Shown here piece after piece: positions 17,702 through 26,515 of a stretch of 64,000 bases of DNA (positions are counted from its first letter, which is position 1; each line of letters begins with the position of its first letter). The DNA comes from Pseudomonas alkylphenolica. GTDB lineage: Bacteria > Pseudomonadota > Gammaproteobacteria > Pseudomonadales > Pseudomonadaceae. The DNA is taken from assembly GCF_000746525.1 (NCBI RefSeq), contig NZ_CP009048.1, positions 5,469,501 to 5,533,500 of the forward strand, written 5' to 3'. Made by a program: the position numbers and the translations under genes. Under the pieces are notes generated by a model. It was not told the origin of the DNA and did no database searches. It was given only the letters and a program-made list of their open reading frames with translations.

Positions 17702-19103
17702 ACTCACCCAAACATTCCTCCCTCTCTTGCTGCTACTGGCAGGCGCTGCTTCGCAGGCCCAGGCGCAACCCCAGCCGCTTGAGCTGGAGTCGCTGAAAGT
17801 CACAGTACCCGTTCCCGCCCGGCTGCAGTTAGCGATCGAGTCATGGCAGACGCCACAAGGCAGTAAGGTCCTGTTTGTACAACGCAGGCAATTGCCGATG
17901 TTTGATCTTCAGGTTGATTTTGCCGCTGGCAGTGCCAGGGATGACGGCGCCGCCGGCCTGGCACAGCTCACCCTGGGTATGCTCGATGAGGGCACCCAGC
18001 AGCGCGATGCCATGCAGATCGCCGAAGGCTTCGACGAAATCGGTGCGCAGTTCAGCAAAGCGGTAGTGCATGACAGCGCTACGGTGAAGCTACGCAGCCT
18101 GAGTGATGAACAGCAACGGACCAAAGCGGTGGGGTTGCTGAGTGAAGTACTGGGTCAACCACAGTTTGCCGAAGACAAACTGCAGCAGATCAAGGACCAG
18201 CTCAACGGCCTGGTAGCGCAGCGGCAACACTACGCAACCTACAAGGCCAGCGACCGGCTCTACGAGCATGTGTTCGCCAATCATCCCTACGCCACCAACA
18301 GTTATGGCACAGAGCAGACCATCAATGCCCTGACCGTCACTGATCTTCGTGCCTTTCACCAACGAGCCTTCAGCGCAGGCAATGCGGTGATTACCCTGGT
18401 CGGTGATCTGTCGCTGGAGCAGGCCCGGGCCATTGCCGCGCAGGTGTCAGCGGCGTTGCCCGCAGGCCCGGCACTTCCGCCGCTACCGGTAGCCGCCAGC
18501 TTCGAACCCGAGATCTACCATCTGGATCATCCTGGCAGCCAGGCGCTGCTGTTGTTCGCCATCCCCGGCATCAGCGTTCAACATCCCGATGCACCTGCCT
18601 TGACCCTGGCCAACCTGATACTGGGCGGCCCCGGTGGCACCTCGCGGCTGTTCGATGAGCTGCGCACTCGCCGCGGTTTGACCTATGGCGCCGGATCAAA
18701 GCTGAGGCAGCACCCTGTCAACGGCCTCTGGACGTTCACCACCCAGGTCCAGGGCAAATACCGCGACGCCGCAATGACATTGCTGGAGCAACTGCTCGAG
18801 GACTATGCCGAACAAGGACCAAGCCAGAAGGAATTCGATGACGCGAAACAGAAGTTACGCGGCAGCTACCTGCTGGGATCGGTGAGCAACCAGCAGATCA
18901 GCGGCATTCTGAGCACCATCGGCTTCAACCAGTTACCGCTGGACAACCGCCAGAGCTTTCTCGATCAAGTGCAGGCATTGACCCTGGATCAGCTGAAGGT
19001 CGTGTTGAAAAATCACCTGAAGCTCGACAAGCTGGTGCAGATCAGTGTCGGCCCGTCGGTCGAACAGCACGACTTGCCCGCATTCGCTCCCGCTAACGGA
19101 TGA
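17694..19103 (+). CDS. M16 peptidase-like non-catalytic subunit (copy 2)
   Basis: 469 aa, signal peptide 1–24 ending in AQAQA. The HxxEH position reads SARDDGAAGLAQLTLGML, so no zinc site; the partner motif RTRRGLTYGAGS is present. It matches copy 1's non-catalytic subunit throughout but lacks its longer linker and proline-rich C-terminal tail. The overlap with the upstream catalytic gene suggests a second periplasmic heterodimer. A nested hairpin follows the gene. Confidence 0.88.
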   Translation: MNKLTQTFLPLLLLLAGAASQAQAQPQPLELESLKVTVPVPARLQLAIESWQTPQGSKVLFVQRRQLPMFDLQVDFAAGSARDDGAAGLAQLTLGMLDEGTQQRDAMQIAEGFDEIGAQFSKAVVHDSATVKLRSLSDEQQRTKAVGLLSEVLGQPQFAEDKLQQIKDQLNGLVAQRQHYATYKASDRLYEHVFANHPYATNSYGTEQTINALTVTDLRAFHQRAFSAGNAVITLVGDLSLEQARAIAAQVSAALPAGPALPPLPVAASFEPEIYHLDHPGSQALLLFAIPGISVQHPDAPALTLANLILGGPGGTSRLFDELRTRRGLTYGAGSKLRQHPVNGLWTFTTQVQGKYRDAAMTLLEQLLEDYAEQGPSQKEFDDAKQKLRGSYLLGSVSNQQISGILSTIGFNQLPLDNRQSFLDQVQALTLDQLKVVLKNHLKLDKLVQISVGPSVEQHDLPAFAPANG

Positions 19104-19111
19104 TCGACCCG

Positions 19112-19143
19112 GGCAAGTGTCGGTAACCGGATTTACACTTGCC
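19112..19143 (+). terminator. Nested hairpin after the second M16 pair
   Basis: Perfect 9-bp stem GGCAAGTGT / ACACTTGCC enclosing a small CGG-TAA-CCG hairpin. It begins 8 bases after the M16 stop and ends 26 bases before the YheT-type gene. No T-run, so it may attenuate or protect rather than fully terminate. Confidence 0.5.
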
Positions 19144-19169
19144 TGAAAGCAATCTGCGAGCACACCACG

Positions 19170-20162
19170 ATGTATCCCATCCCCCCCAGCCCCTTCAAAC
19201 CCGCCCTGGGGCTGGGCAATCCGCATCTGCAGACGCTTTGGGGGCCGCTCTGGCGCAAGTCGGCAGCCCTGCACCGCCAACGCGAGCGCCTGTGGCTGGC
19301 CGATGGTGATTTCCTCGACCTCGACTGGCACGGTCCGCACCAGGCCAACACCCCGCTGGTGCTGGTGCTGCACGGGCTGACAGGTTCGTCCAGCTCGCCC
19401 TACGTCATTGGTATGCAACAGGCCTTGGCTGACCGCGGCTGGGCCAGCGTCGCACTGAACTGGCGCGGTTGCTCGGGCGAACCAAACCTGCTGCCGCGCA
19501 GCTACCACTCCGGCGCCAGCGAGGACCTCGCCGAAGCCATCGACCACCTGCGTGCGCAACGCCCACAAGCGCCGCTGTATGCCGTCGGCTACTCGCTGGG
19601 CGGCAATGTGCTGCTCAAGCACCTTGGTGAGGCGGGCTCGGCAAGTCAGTTGCAGGCTGCGGTGGCGGTATCGGTGCCGTTTCGTCTGGACCAGTGCGCT
19701 GATCGTATCGGCCTGGGGTTTTCACGGGTCTATCAGGCGCATTTCATGCGCGCCATGCTCGCCTATGTGAAAGAGAAACAGCGCCACTTCCAGCATCACG
19801 GCCACCATGAAGGCCTCGCCGCACTGGAGCGTCTTGGGCCCCTGGAGAACCTGCGTACGTTCTGGGATTTTGATGGTCGAGTGACCGCTCCGCTCAATGG
19901 CTTTGCCGATGCCAAGGACTATTACCGCCGGGCATCGAGCCGGTACTTCCTCGGGGAAAACCGCACACCGACGCTGATCATCCATTCCAGCGATGACCCG
20001 TTCGTGTTCAGCCATAGCCTGCCTGAAGCCAATGAACTGGCGAGCCAGACCACCTTCGAGCTGCATTCACGCGGTGGCCATGTCGGTTTTGTCGACGGCA
20101 GTGTGCGGGAGCCGGGGTATTACCTGGAACGGCGGATCCCGCAGTGGCTGGGTGAAGGTTGA
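19170..20162 (+). CDS. Alpha/beta hydrolase, YheT family
   Basis: 330-aa serine hydrolase of the YheT/ABHD1-3 group. Oxyanion-region HGLTG is at 69–73; nucleophile GYSLGG has Ser142; Asp lies in HSSDDPF; His in RGGHVGF near residue 308. No signal peptide. The natural substrate is not established; lipid or ester hydrolysis is inferred from relatives. It stands alone between the M16 hairpin and REP pair 4, with no obvious operon partner. Confidence 0.88.
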   Translation: MYPIPPSPFKPALGLGNPHLQTLWGPLWRKSAALHRQRERLWLADGDFLDLDWHGPHQANTPLVLVLHGLTGSSSSPYVIGMQQALADRGWASVALNWRGCSGEPNLLPRSYHSGASEDLAEAIDHLRAQRPQAPLYAVGYSLGGNVLLKHLGEAGSASQLQAAVAVSVPFRLDQCADRIGLGFSRVYQAHFMRAMLAYVKEKQRHFQHHGHHEGLAALERLGPLENLRTFWDFDGRVTAPLNGFADAKDYYRRASSRYFLGENRTPTLIIHSSDDPFVFSHSLPEANELASQTTFELHSRGGHVGFVDGSVREPGYYLERRIPQWLGEG

Positions 20163-20168
20163 GGCCTC

Positions 20169-20233
20169 ATCGCGGGGCAAGCCCGCTCCCACAGGAAGCC
20201 TATACCTCTGTGGGAGCGGGCTTGCCCCGCGAT
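20169..20233. repeat. REP pair 4
   Basis: Canonical inverted REP pair occupying almost the whole gap between the convergent YheT-type hydrolase gene (6 bases away) and the sulfurtransferase gene (4 bases away). Confidence 0.95.
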
Positions 20234-20237
20234 GCTT

Positions 20238-21092
20238 TCAGTCGCCCTTGGCAACCTGGCGCTGTGGATCGGTAATCCACTCGCTCCACGACCCTGCATA
20301 CAGCTTGCCCAGCGGATATCCCGCCAGCGACAAGGCAAACAGGTTATGGCACGCCGTCACCCCAGAGCCGCAATACGCCACGAGTTGCTCTGGCGAACGC
20401 TTGCCCAGCTTCTCGGCAAAGCGTTTCTTCAGTTGAGCCGCCGGCAGAAATCGCCCGTCAGCCCCCAGGTTGTCGGTGAACGCTGCACATTGCGCCCCCG
20501 GAATATGTCCGGCCACCGGGTCGATGGGCTCTACCTCACCGCGAAAACGTGGCAGGCCGCGGGCATCGATCAGGGTCAGGTCGGGCTGGCCAAGTCGGTC
20601 GCACAGCTGTTTGGCGTCAAGCACCAGCGCAGTATCAGGCTCGCCCTTGAAGGTACCTACACGTTTTTCCGGGGCGTCGAGACTCAACGGTAACTTTGCC
20701 GCATGCCAGGCCTTCAGGCCACCATCGAGAATCGACACACCGCTACGCTTGCCAAGCCAGGCCAGCAGCCACCAGGCGCGGGCGGCGAAAGCACCAGGGC
20801 CATCGTCATAGAGCACGATCTCGCTGTCGTTGTTGATCCCCCAGGCACGCAGACGCTCGATCAGGTGCTGCGGATCCGGCAAAGGGTGACGCCCGGTCAC
20901 GCCCTTGATGACCGGACCGCTCAGGTCGCGTTCAAGGTCGGCGAAATGCGCACCGGCAATATGCCCCTCGGCATAGCTGCGCTGGCCATAGTCGATATCT
21001 TCCAGGGCAAAGCGGCAATCCAGTATCACCAGCGCCGGCGCCTCCAGGCGTTCGGCCAATTGCTGGGCGGTGATCAGTTGCGCGAGGGGCAT
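20238..21092 (-). CDS. sseA: Sulfurtransferase, 3-mercaptopyruvate type
   Basis: 284-aa tandem rhodanese. The second domain carries the active-site loop CGSGVTA with Cys241, the loop typical of 3-mercaptopyruvate sulfurtransferases rather than thiosulfate rhodaneses (CRxGxR). The N-terminal domain is inactive, as usual. The open frame runs 59 codons upstream, but the conserved protein begins at 21092. It lies 40 bases downstream of the tetR-type gene on the same strand, so the two may be co-transcribed. Substrate choice is inferred from the loop. Confidence 0.9.
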   Translation of the reverse strand: MPLAQLITAQQLAERLEAPALVILDCRFALEDIDYGQRSYAEGHIAGAHFADLERDLSGPVIKGVTGRHPLPDPQHLIERLRAWGINNDSEIVLYDDGPGAFAARAWWLLAWLGKRSGVSILDGGLKAWHAAKLPLSLDAPEKRVGTFKGEPDTALVLDAKQLCDRLGQPDLTLIDARGLPRFRGEVEPIDPVAGHIPGAQCAAFTDNLGADGRFLPAAQLKKRFAEKLGKRSPEQLVAYCGSGVTACHNLFALSLAGYPLGKLYAGSWSEWITDPQRQVAKGD

Positions 21093-21132
21093 GACAGTCT
21101 CCTGAACGATTGAACGGATAGGGCCTGGGCGC

Positions 21133-21798
21133 TTATTGCTCCAGTGCCTGGTTGAGCGAAACGTAGAATTCCTGGCACAGGGCATCCACCGCCGGGCGGG
21201 CCTGGGCAGTAACAAAGCCGAGCTCAAGGACCAACACCTGATAGATACCGCGCTTGAAGGCATCTTCACTCAGGTGCGCCGAATTCTCCCGGGTGGTGCA
21301 CAGAAAGCGTACCCAGGAGGTCAGCACGATCCAGGCGTTGAGGGTCAGCGACTCGATCTGCACGGCGTCCATCTGCACGATCCCGGCTTCGACGAATCCG
21401 CGGTAAATGGACTGACCCTGGATCAGGCAGCGCTGGGAAAAACGCCGGTAACGCGCCGCCAGTTCCTTGTCACTGTCGAGCAGGTGTTCAAGGTCGCGAT
21501 GCAAAAAGCGGTAGTCCCACATCGCCGCCAGCAGCTCCTTGAGGTAGAAGCGTTTGTCTTCGACAGTCGAGGGGCGCCCTTGCGGCGGGCGCAGAAAGCT
21601 TTCGACCTGCTCTTCATACTGGGTGAAGAGTACAGCGATGATTTCCTGCTTGTTGGCGAAGTGGTAGTACAGATTGCCCGGGGAAATCTCCATATGGGCG
21701 GCGATGTGGTTGGTGCTGACACTGCGCTCGCCCTGCTGGTTGAACAGCTCCAGGCTGTTCTGCACGATGCGTTCGCGGGTCTTGATACGCGGGGCCAT
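21133..21798 (-). CDS. TetR-family transcriptional regulator
   Basis: 221 aa. The N-terminal helix-turn-helix is at about 8–55 (TRERIVQNSLELFN, STNHIAAHMEISPGNLYYHF), the classical TetR DNA-binding domain; the C-terminal ligand domain is not specific enough to predict an inducer. It is divergent from the aldehyde dehydrogenase gene. A short inverted repeat overlapping that promoter is the likely operator, so it probably represses the dehydrogenase–Tat lipoprotein–GMC cassette. Confidence 0.9.
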   Translation of the reverse strand: MAPRIKTRERIVQNSLELFNQQGERSVSTNHIAAHMEISPGNLYYHFANKQEIIAVLFTQYEEQVESFLRPPQGRPSTVEDKRFYLKELLAAMWDYRFLHRDLEHLLDSDKELAARYRRFSQRCLIQGQSIYRGFVEAGIVQMDAVQIESLTLNAWIVLTSWVRFLCTTRENSAHLSEDAFKRGIYQVLVLELGFVTAQARPAVDALCQEFYVSLNQALEQ

Positions 21799-21904
21799 GA
21801 TCAGCTCCAGAGGCCGAGCTTTGATTGAATAGGTCCATCTTACGGTTTATCCGAATGTGGATGTACCTGCCTGTCGTGAAAAAAGGATCGCAAAACGCTC
21901 CAGT

Positions 21905-21920
21905 TAGAGTATAAGCTCTA
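21905..21920 (+). promoter_or_regulatory. Candidate TetR operator over the aldehyde dehydrogenase promoter
   Basis: Inverted repeat TAGAG-TATAAG-CTCTA. The 6-base centre TATAAG is itself a plausible −10 hexamer 31 bases before the ATG, so a bound dimer would block RNA polymerase. Assigned to the divergent TetR regulator by position only. Confidence 0.5.
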
Positions 21921-21945
21921 GAAAAACAATGCCGTGGAGTTTCGC

Positions 21946-23379
21946 ATGACTGCCGATGCTGCTCGTCTTTTGCCTGCGACTGCCGTTGAAGACCTTGCCA
22001 ACCAGTTCAACGCCCAGCGCCAGGCGTTTGCTGGCAACCCGATGCCGCCGCTGGCGCAACGCCGGCAATGGCTGAAAAGCCTGCGCCAACTACTGCTCGC
22101 CCATCAGGACGCACTGGTTGCAGCCATCAGCGAAGACTTCAGCGGCCGCAGTGCCGACGAAACCCGCCTGGCCGAGCTGATGCCCAGCGTCCAGGGCCTG
22201 CATCATGCCGAGGGTCATCTAAAGCAGTGGATGAAGGCCTCACCGCGCAAGGTCGGCCTGGCCTTTCAGCCGGCCAGCGCCAAGGTGCTGTACCAGCCGC
22301 TGGGCGTGGTCGGGATCATCGTGCCGTGGAACTACCCGCTGTTTCTGGCCATCGGCCCTTTGACCTGCGCCCTGGCCGCTGGCAACCGGGTCATGCTCAA
22401 GCTCAGCGAAGCCACGCCGGCCACCGGCCTGCTGCTCAAGCAATTGCTGCAAACGGTATTCCCCGAAGACCTGGTCAGTGTGGCGCTGGGCGAAGCGGAT
22501 GTCGGCGAAGCCTTCTCGCGCCTGCCCTTCGATCACCTGCTATTCACCGGTGCCACCAGTGTCGGCCGCCATGTGATGCTGGCGGCAGCACAGAACCTGA
22601 CCCCGGTAACCCTGGAACTGGGCGGTAAATCGCCAGCCATTGTCTCGGCCAGTGTGCCCCTGGCCGACGCCGCAGAGCGCATTGCCTTCGGCAAAACCCT
22701 GAATGCCGGACAGACCTGCGTAGCACCGGACTACGTGCTGGTGCCGCGCGAACGCCTGGACGACTTCGCCACGGCCTACCGCAACGTTGTTCATCGCTTT
22801 TACCCGCGCGTGGCTGACAACCCGGACTACAGCGCGATCATCAACCCGCGTCACCTGGCACGCCTGGAAAGTTACCTGAGCGATGCCCGCGACAAGGGCG
22901 CGAAGATCGTTGACCTGTACCCGCAAGAAGCACGACAAGGCCGGCGTTTGCCGCCTCACTTGCTGCTGCAGGTCAATGACCAGATGCGCGTGATGCAAGA
23001 CGAGATCTTCGGTCCGCTGTTGCCGCTGGTGCCCTACGACAGCCTCGATCAGGCACTTTCATACATCAATCAGCGCCCCCGTCCCCTGGCGCTCTACTAC
23101 TTTGGCTACGACCGGGCCGAGCAGCAGAGGGTTCTGGAACAGACCCACTCCGGTGGCGTCTGCCTCAACGACACCTTGCTGCATGTGGCCCAGGACGATC
23201 TGCCATTTGGTGGTGTCGGCCCCTCGGGCATGGGCCACTACCACGGCCACGAGGGCTTCCTGACCTTCAGCAAGGCCAAGGCGGTGTTCGCCAAGCAGCG
23301 CTTCAACGCCGCCCGCTTGATCTACCCGCCCTACGGCAAGTCCTTGATCAAGCTGGTGTACAAACTCTTCATCCGCTAA
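21946..23379 (+). CDS. calB: Coniferyl-type aldehyde dehydrogenase
   Basis: NAD(P)-dependent aldehyde dehydrogenase of 477 aa, lacking about 20 N-terminal residues relative to classical ALDHs, as in the coniferyl aldehyde dehydrogenase/ALDH3-like branch. Active site: Glu224 in LELGGKSP and catalytic Cys258 in NAGQTCVAPDYVLV. The C-terminal hydrophobic tail (KSLIKLVYKLFIR) may touch the membrane. The ATG at 21946 has GGAG 6 bases upstream; a GTG at 21934 is less likely. Followed 23 bases later by a Tat lipoprotein and then a GMC oxidoreductase, so the true substrate may be an aldehyde made by that oxidoreductase. The calB name is by similarity. Confidence 0.82.
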   Translation: MTADAARLLPATAVEDLANQFNAQRQAFAGNPMPPLAQRRQWLKSLRQLLLAHQDALVAAISEDFSGRSADETRLAELMPSVQGLHHAEGHLKQWMKASPRKVGLAFQPASAKVLYQPLGVVGIIVPWNYPLFLAIGPLTCALAAGNRVMLKLSEATPATGLLLKQLLQTVFPEDLVSVALGEADVGEAFSRLPFDHLLFTGATSVGRHVMLAAAQNLTPVTLELGGKSPAIVSASVPLADAAERIAFGKTLNAGQTCVAPDYVLVPRERLDDFATAYRNVVHRFYPRVADNPDYSAIINPRHLARLESYLSDARDKGAKIVDLYPQEARQGRRLPPHLLLQVNDQMRVMQDEIFGPLLPLVPYDSLDQALSYINQRPRPLALYYFGYDRAEQQRVLEQTHSGGVCLNDTLLHVAQDDLPFGGVGPSGMGHYHGHEGFLTFSKAKAVFAKQRFNAARLIYPPYGKSLIKLVYKLFIR

Positions 23380-23402
23380 CACCACGACCAGGCACAACAA
23401 CA

Positions 23403-23936
23403 ATGACCACAAGTCTGCCTGCAACACCCGCCTTGAGCCGCCGCGGGTTACTCAAGTTCGGCCTCGGCGCCAGCGCCTTCCTGGCCACCGCCGGGTTGGG
23501 CGCCAGCCTTACAGGGTGCTCGGCACAGACCCCGGCCAGCGGCTTCATCAGCCTGCGCCAGAGCGATCTGCCGATTCTGCGGACACTGATCCCGGTAATC
23601 CTTGCCGGTACGTCAGCCGCCGAAAACCTTGAAACCCTGCTGCAGCGCCTGGACAACAAACTCGCCAGCTTGTCCCCGGCCATGCTCAAGCTGACCCTGC
23701 AACTGTTCGACGTTCTCGCCCTGCCGGTGACCCGAGGGCCGCTGACCGGCATCTGGGGCCGCTGGGAGAACGCAAGCATCGAGCAGATCCAGGCCTTTTT
23801 GCAGCGCTGGGAGAACAGTTCGCTGAATCTGTTGCGCATGGGCCACGCCTCGCTGCTGCAGCTGTTGCAGATGGCCTGGTACGAGATGCCAGAGTCCTGG
23901 GCCCGTTGCGGCTACCCGGGTCCGCCCAAGATCTGA
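23403..23936 (+). CDS. Tat-exported small lipoprotein, putative dehydrogenase accessory subunit
   Basis: 177 aa. The N-terminus has a twin-arginine motif (SRRGLLKFG) followed by a hydrophobic stretch and a lipobox-like LTGC, so it is probably exported folded and lipidated. The mature part is helical with no cofactor motif visible. Position directly before a GMC oxidoreductase recalls the small Tat subunit (subunit 3) of periplasmic gluconate-type dehydrogenases, which carries the flavin subunit across the membrane. That function is inferred from the layout; similarity is weak by eye. Confidence 0.7.
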   Translation: MTTSLPATPALSRRGLLKFGLGASAFLATAGLGASLTGCSAQTPASGFISLRQSDLPILRTLIPVILAGTSAAENLETLLQRLDNKLASLSPAMLKLTLQLFDVLALPVTRGPLTGIWGRWENASIEQIQAFLQRWENSSLNLLRMGHASLLQLLQMAWYEMPESWARCGYPGPPKI

Positions 23937-23964
23937 ATCACCCGATAACGACAAGAGGCTGAAG

Positions 23965-25563
23965 ATGCCCGTACCCGACCTGTTTCGCGAAGGCCTTGGC
24001 CGCGGCTGGAAAGCCCGTGACGCCTCGCGCCTGGACCACGACCTGAGCCTGGAAACCGATATCGTCATCATCGGCAGCGGCGCCGGCGGTGCCACCAGCG
24101 CCGAACTGCTCAGCGCTGCCGGTTTCAAGGTGCTGCTGATCGAAGAAGGCCCGCTCAAGACCAGCAGCGACTTCCATCTGCTTGAAGACCAGGCCTACGC
24201 CAACCTCTATCAAGAAGGCATCGGCCGGATGAGCAAGGATGGCGCCATCACCATCCTTCAAGGCCGCGCGGTGGGTGGCACCACCTTGATCAACTGGACC
24301 TCGAGCTTTCGCACCCCCGAGCCGACCCTGCAACACTGGGCCAGCGAACACGGCGTCAAAGGCCTGAGCAGCGGCGAACTGGCCCCCTGGTTCGAACGCA
24401 TGGAACAGCGCCTGGGCATCGCCCCCTGGCTCATGCCACCGAATGCCAACAACGAGGTGCTCAAGCGCGGCTGCGCAGCCCTCGATTACAGCTGGAAGGT
24501 CATTCCACGCAACGTGCGCGGCTGCTGGAACCTGGGTTACTGCGGCATGGGCTGCCCGGTCAATGCCAAACAATCGATGTTAGTCACCAGCATTCCCGCC
24601 ACCCTGGAAAAAGGCGGCGAGTTACTCTACCTGGCCCGCGCCGAACGCTTGATCCACGACGGCGAGCGCATCAGCGGCCTGCAATGCCTGGCTATGGATG
24701 ACCGCTGTGTGAACCCGACCGGGCGCAAGATTCAGGTCAAGGCGCGCCACTACATCCTCGCCGGTGGCGGGATCAACAGCCCGGCCCTGCTGCTGCGTTC
24801 GGATGCCCCAGACCCGCATGAGCGCCTGGGCAAGCGCACGTTCCTGCACCTGGTCAACTTCAGTGCCGGGCTGTTCAAGGACAAGGTCAATCCGTTCTAC
24901 GGCGCGCCGCAATCGATCTACTCCGACCACTTTCAGTGGCGCGACGGCGTCAGCGGGCCGATCGGTTACAAACTCGAAGTGCCGCCGCTGCACCCGGCGC
25001 TGGCCAGCACCCTGCTGGGCAGCTTCGGCAGTGAAAATGCCATGCGCATGGAACAACTGCCCAATACCCACGTGATGCTTGCCCTGCTGCGTGACGGCTT
25101 CCACCCGGACAGTAGTGGCGGTGAAGTCCAGCTGCGCGGCGACGGCTCGCCGGTACTTGATTATCAGGTTTCGCCCTACGCCTGGGACGGCGTGCGCCGC
25201 GCCTTCCACAGCATGGCCGAGATCCAGTTCGCCGCAGGTGCCGAGGCGGTGTTGCCGCTGCACAGCGATGGTCGCTACGTGAAAACCCTGGGCGAGGCCC
25301 GGCAGATGATCGACGGCCTGAGTCTTGAGCTGTTTCGCACGCGCCTTGGCAGCGCCCACGTCATGGGCGGTTGCGCCATGGGCGAAGACCCGCGCCAGGC
25401 TGTCTGCGACAGTCTCGGACGGCATCATCAGCTGGCCAACCTGTCGATCCACGACGGCTCATTGTTCCCCACCAGCATCGGCGCCAACCCGCAGCTATCG
25501 GTGTACGGCCTCAGTGCGCGACTCACCGATGGCCTGATTGAACGCCTGGTTGCCGGGAGATGA
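23965..25563 (+). CDS. GMC-family FAD oxidoreductase
   Basis: 532-aa glucose-methanol-choline oxidoreductase. The FAD dinucleotide fold is at 31–61 with GSGAGG (37–42). GMC signatures GGGINSPALLL and the C-terminal HDGSLFPTSIGANPQLSVYG are present. The motif CGMGCPVNAKQSM resembles long-chain alcohol oxidases of this family. No signal peptide of its own, so if it works in the periplasm it would need the Tat signal of the preceding lipoprotein. Substrate unknown; alcohol to aldehyde, followed by the upstream aldehyde dehydrogenase, is a reasonable inference. Confidence 0.88.
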   Translation: MPVPDLFREGLGRGWKARDASRLDHDLSLETDIVIIGSGAGGATSAELLSAAGFKVLLIEEGPLKTSSDFHLLEDQAYANLYQEGIGRMSKDGAITILQGRAVGGTTLINWTSSFRTPEPTLQHWASEHGVKGLSSGELAPWFERMEQRLGIAPWLMPPNANNEVLKRGCAALDYSWKVIPRNVRGCWNLGYCGMGCPVNAKQSMLVTSIPATLEKGGELLYLARAERLIHDGERISGLQCLAMDDRCVNPTGRKIQVKARHYILAGGGINSPALLLRSDAPDPHERLGKRTFLHLVNFSAGLFKDKVNPFYGAPQSIYSDHFQWRDGVSGPIGYKLEVPPLHPALASTLLGSFGSENAMRMEQLPNTHVMLALLRDGFHPDSSGGEVQLRGDGSPVLDYQVSPYAWDGVRRAFHSMAEIQFAAGAEAVLPLHSDGRYVKTLGEARQMIDGLSLELFRTRLGSAHVMGGCAMGEDPRQAVCDSLGRHHQLANLSIHDGSLFPTSIGANPQLSVYGLSARLTDGLIERLVAGR

Positions 25564-25588
25564 CAACAAATAGGCAGCCTGTCTATAG

Positions 25589-26155
<567 letters not shown>

Positions 26156-26174
26156 CATCGGCGATTTGACCACG

Positions 26175-26197
26175 GCGCCCGCGTGCACTGCGGGCGC
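26175..26197 (+). terminator. Hairpin after coaD
   Basis: Perfect 8-bp stem GCGCCCGC / GCGGGCGC with a 7-base loop, 19 bases after the coaD stop. There is no clear T-run, so it is a probable but not textbook terminator. Confidence 0.5.
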
Positions 26198-26232
26198 TAA
26201 TGCGGCACAATTGTGTCCATTGGTTTTCAAAT

Positions 26233-26514
<282 letters not shown>

Positions 26515-26515
<1 letters not shown>

